NCBI GenBank assembly: GCA_000434635.1
Contig: HF988072.1
Coordinates: 1-6,316, forward strand
Origin: Firmicutes bacterium CAG:110
GTDB lineage: Bacteria > Bacillota > Clostridia > Oscillospirales > Oscillospiraceae
DNA length: 6,316 nt
Reading direction: 5' to 3'
The notes below the pieces were generated by a model, which was given only the letters and a program-made list of their open reading frames with translations, was not told the origin of the DNA and did not search any database. Within the stretch, counting starts at the first letter, position 1. Each line of letters begins with the position of its first letter. The position numbers and the translations under genes are program-made. This document shows, in pieces, positions 4,783 to 6,316 of this stretch.

Positions 4783-5652
4783 ATGTTTAAGCAAGGATTT
4801 GATATCGCTTTCAAAATCGTGAAAATACTGTCCATTCTGGTCGCTCCTGTTGCTGTCTGTATCGGTATTTTCGCTTTGCTGTGTGTTTCGTGGTTTCTGG
4901 TTTTCAAGTATTATTTCAAGCTGGAATTTAAGCCGTCCGGCATTGTCCCGGTAAAGAAACGCCCGCTTATCAAACAGCTGTTCTATGATGTCCCCCGCCG
5001 TTATATTCTGGATATACACGAACGTGAACCGGGCTTCTTCAATCCTCGTGGTATTCATATGTTCTGCGGTGAACAGGGTGCAGGAAAGACAATAGCCTGT
5101 GTTGAAATGATGCTCCGTCTCCAAAAGCAATACCCCGCTGCAAAAATGATTACCAATTTCGGTGTCACTACGGAAAATGACGAACTTTCAAAATGGCAGC
5201 AGCTTCTTGAGTACACCAACGGTCACAAGGGTGTTATTGTCGGTATTGATGAAATTCAAAACTGGTTTATGTCCGGTCTGAATAAGCTCCCGGAGGGAAT
5301 GCTCGAGGTCGCCACGCAAAACCGTAAAAATAACCGTATCTTGTGCTGCACCGCTCAGGTGTTTACCCGCGTCAATAAAGGGCTGCGTGAACAGGTTTCC
5401 ATGGTATATAATCCCCATACGTTCCTCGGCTGTTTTACCGTTGTTATCAAGCGAAAGCCCATTTTCGATTCTGAGGGAAATGTAATAGAATCCAAATACC
5501 GTGGCATGTATAGCTTTGTCCATACGGAAGAATTGCGCTCGGCCTATGATACCTATAAAGTCATTCATACTCTTGCAAAAGAGGGTTTCAAGGATATGCC
5601 CATGACCAATGTTACTAATGTCTATGTTGATGCCGGCGGCAAGCGAAAGTGA
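4783..5652 (+). CDS. zot: Zot/pI-type phage assembly ATPase
   Basis: This 289-residue protein starts at an ATG with GGAGG 6 bases upstream. It is the ATP-driven inner-membrane factor that pushes phage DNA through the coat-assembly site. Residues 92-103 carry the P-loop IHMFCGEQGAGKT (Walker A, GEQGAGKT 96-103), and residues 151-160 carry VIVGIDEIQN (Walker B, D156-E157). This is followed by an arginine-containing region, TQNRKNNRI, and CCTAQVF as a sensor-like strand, the usual order in the Zot family. A long hydrophobic segment at about 15-42 precedes the ATPase domain. In Ff pI the membrane segment follows the ATPase domain, so the topology here differs. No secretin partner gene is seen, as expected if the host has a single membrane. 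Residues after about 220 are an unassigned C-terminal part ending in the basic tail GGKRK. The gene is intact. Confidence 0.88.
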   Translation: MFKQGFDIAFKIVKILSILVAPVAVCIGIFALLCVSWFLVFKYYFKLEFKPSGIVPVKKRPLIKQLFYDVPRRYILDIHEREPGFFNPRGIHMFCGEQGAGKTIACVEMMLRLQKQYPAAKMITNFGVTTENDELSKWQQLLEYTNGHKGVIVGIDEIQNWFMSGLNKLPEGMLEVATQNRKNNRILCCTAQVFTRVNKGLREQVSMVYNPHTFLGCFTVVIKRKPIFDSEGNVIESKYRGMYSFVHTEELRSAYDTYKVIHTLAKEGFKDMPMTNVTNVYVDAGGKRK

Positions 5653-5673
5653 GCGCAGCTGCGCCACTTCGCT
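5642..5673 (+). other. Imperfect hairpin over the Zot stop, possible packaging signal
   Basis: AGCG, AAGTG and GCGC (5642-5656) pair with GCGC, CACTT and CGCT (5661-5673). This gives 13 base pairs with two single-A bulges and an AGCT loop. The hairpin is 32 bases long and overlaps the Zot stop codon (5650-5652). In Ff phages the packaging signal is an imperfect hairpin of similar size just after the last assembly gene, so this is a candidate for the element that starts virion assembly. A competing fold (CGCCA 5662-5666 with TGGCG 5679-5683) exists. The lack of a U-run argues against a terminator. Confidence 0.4.
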
Positions 5674-5755
5674 GACGCTGGCGAAACAGACCTATGTAAC
5701 TATGTCTCGGGTTCCCTTTAAGCCCTGTTTTGTAAAATGGTAAATTCTGCCTTTT

Positions 5756-5784
5756 ATGCAACAAAAACTACTATTTTGTTGCGT
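5756..5784 (+). other. AT-rich hairpin, possible terminator of the assembly operon
   Basis: GCAACAAAA (5758-5766) and TTTTGTTGC (5774-5782) form a perfect 9-bp stem around ACTACTA, extendable by two weaker pairs. A short T-rich stretch (GTTCGTTTTG) follows. It may end transcription of the assembly operon, although its stem is weak for that. Its loop resembles the ACTAC core of the nick site at 546-553, so a replication role is a remote alternative. Confidence 0.4.
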
Positions 5785-5805
5785 TCGTTTTGATAAAGGA
5801 TTATT

Positions 5806-6207
5806 ATGGCTTCAACTGCATTTACAAATGTGTTTCTGTCCTCCCCTCGGCCTGATGCTGGGATTCCTGACTTTGACAGTCTGCAAGTTGTGCCGTCCGA
5901 CTTCTGGCGCAGACATTTTCTTGTGCATGACGATAGCTTCCGTAAGCTCGGCAATTGTGATTTCTATCGTGGCGTTTGGTACTTTGCCCCCATTTGCGGT
6001 GACACCTCCTTCATGTATGTCACCCGAGATGATGCCACAAAGTCTTGGTTGGCAATTCCCCTTTGCGCTTCTCCCCTTCCCGCATATACAGCACGAAGCC
6101 CCGGAACTGCTGCACGGCCGTTCCGGGGCTTCCCTATTTATTTTCCTGAATTCAGACCTTGGCTTCGCTATTGTGCTTGCTGGCAACGTAGCTTCTCATG
6201 GAGTTGA
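5806..6207 (+). CDS. Hypothetical protein, possibly truncated or altered at its 3' end
   Basis: This 133-residue ORF starts at an ATG with AAAGGA 5 bases upstream. Residues 1-96 look like a real soluble protein, with mixed polar and aromatic composition (for example DFWRRHFLVHDDSFRKLG and FYRGVWYFAPICGDTSFM). It has no signal peptide or membrane helix. From about residue 97 the frame enters a GC hairpin (6095-6132) and then overlaps the end of the convergent minus-strand gene, giving an odd tail (ARSPGTAARPFRGFPIYF and beyond). The original 3' end may have been replaced when the phage joined host DNA, or the gene may simply end in read-through sequence. The family and function are not recognised. 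It could be the last phage gene or a host remnant. Confidence 0.45.
   Translation: MASTAFTNVFLSSPRPDAGIPDFDSLQVVPSDFWRRHFLVHDDSFRKLGNCDFYRGVWYFAPICGDTSFMYVTRDDATKSWLAIPLCASPLPAYTARSPGTAARPFRGFPIYFPEFRPWLRYCACWQRSFSWS
6095..6132. terminator. Perfect 13-bp GC-rich hairpin, terminator of the convergent genes
   Basis: GAAGCCCCGGAAC (6095-6107) and GTTCCGGGGCTTC (6120-6132) pair perfectly around a 12-base loop. It lies 19 bases beyond the stop of the minus-strand gene ending at 6152, so it is best read as that gene's terminator. On the + strand it is followed by CCTATTTATTTT and may work in both directions. It lies inside the frame of the upstream ORF, which questions the end of that ORF. Confidence 0.75.
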
Positions 6208-6316
6208 CCACGATGGTCGCGCCGAGCACGATGAGAAGTACCGCGATAATAAGCTGCAGACCGTTGGCAACGAACACCGCGCCCCAAGTCGTTTCACCGG
6301 CGGGAATGGTAACCGC
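6152..6316 (-). CDS. C-terminal end of a membrane protein (partial, probably host)
   Basis: This minus-strand reading frame enters from the right edge and ends with TGA at 6154-6152, giving 54 residues. It reads AVTIPAGETTWGAVFVANG, then a hydrophobic helix LQLIIAVLLIVLGATIVV, then a basic tail (NSMRSYVASKHNSEAKV). The protein thus ends with one membrane segment and a probable cytoplasmic tail. Third codon positions are mostly G or C, unlike the AT-richer assembly genes, which suggests chromosomal rather than phage origin. It is followed by the hairpin at 6095-6132. The family cannot be told from this fragment; the start lies beyond the window. Confidence 0.65.
   Translation of the reverse strand, partial: AVTIPAGETTWGAVFVANGLQLIIAVLLIVLGATIVVNSMRSYVASKHNSEAKV

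Noticed and set aside
5188..5667. Minus-strand open frame of 159 residues opposite zot
   Set aside because: It is antisense to a gene with intact Walker motifs, and has no ribosome site or recognisable domain.
5690..5740. Possible dif-like site (CTATGTAACTATG and nearby)
   Set aside because: The arms do not match XerC/XerD consensus in order or spacing; only short AT-rich words are shared.
5812..6186. Minus-strand open frame of 124 residues opposite the 5806-6207 ORF
   Set aside because: It starts at a TTG inside the end of another minus-strand gene, has no ribosome site, crosses the GC hairpin, and its composition is poor for a folded protein.

Overview
The window carries most or all of a small filamentous (inovirus-like) phage genome, either integrated or as a prophage fragment. 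The likely host is a Gram-positive bacterium, probably a gut clostridial Firmicute. The evidence for the host is: strong AGGAGG-type ribosome binding sites before most genes; a compact one-strand gene order ending in a Zot/pI-type ATPase; no outer-membrane secretin (pIV) gene; and a replication protein of the Gram-positive rolling-circle plasmid type. The genus cannot be fixed from the sequence alone.

Layout on the + strand. A possible promoter and leader (1-64) precede a small protein that resembles an inovirus single-strand DNA-binding protein in size and position (65-319), followed by a short coiled-coil protein (323-514). The non-coding stretch 515-651 holds a hairpin whose loop contains ACTACGAC, matching the core of the pMV158-family nick site, plus six GTGTCA boxes. 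Next is the matching HUH replication initiator (652-1320), with its metal-binding histidines and a YLVH tyrosine motif. Two small genes follow (1329-1511, unknown; 1514-1723, one membrane segment), then the predicted major coat protein (1738-1911) and a strong intrinsic terminator (1924-1952), the same arrangement as the central terminator of Ff phages.

Downstream of the terminator is the assembly operon. It holds a secreted protein ending in a second copy of the coat module (1974-2651), a large pIII-like adsorption protein with tandem amphipathic repeats (2680-4521), a pVI-like membrane protein (4522-4770) and the Zot/pI assembly ATPase (4783-5652). An imperfect hairpin of about 32 nt overlaps the Zot stop codon and could be the packaging signal. 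An AT-rich hairpin lies at 5756-5784. An unknown ORF (5806-6207) runs through a perfect 13-bp GC-rich hairpin that lies just beyond the end of a minus-strand membrane-protein gene (6152-6316, cut by the window edge). That last gene has more GC-rich codons and is probably host DNA, so a phage-host junction may lie between about 5650 and 6095.

The genes fit a simple cycle. Rep nicks the origin and drives rolling-circle synthesis. The small DNA-binding protein coats the single strand. The Zot ATPase then feeds the strand through the membrane, where coat and tip proteins assemble around it. The most striking feature is that the secreted protein at 1974-2651 ends in 37 residues nearly identical to the major coat, with 17 consecutive identical residues encoded by mostly different synonymous codons. 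This suggests a naturally displayed variant of the coat, held in the virion by a coat-like anchor. No integrase, secretin, tRNA, CRISPR array or insertion sequence was seen.
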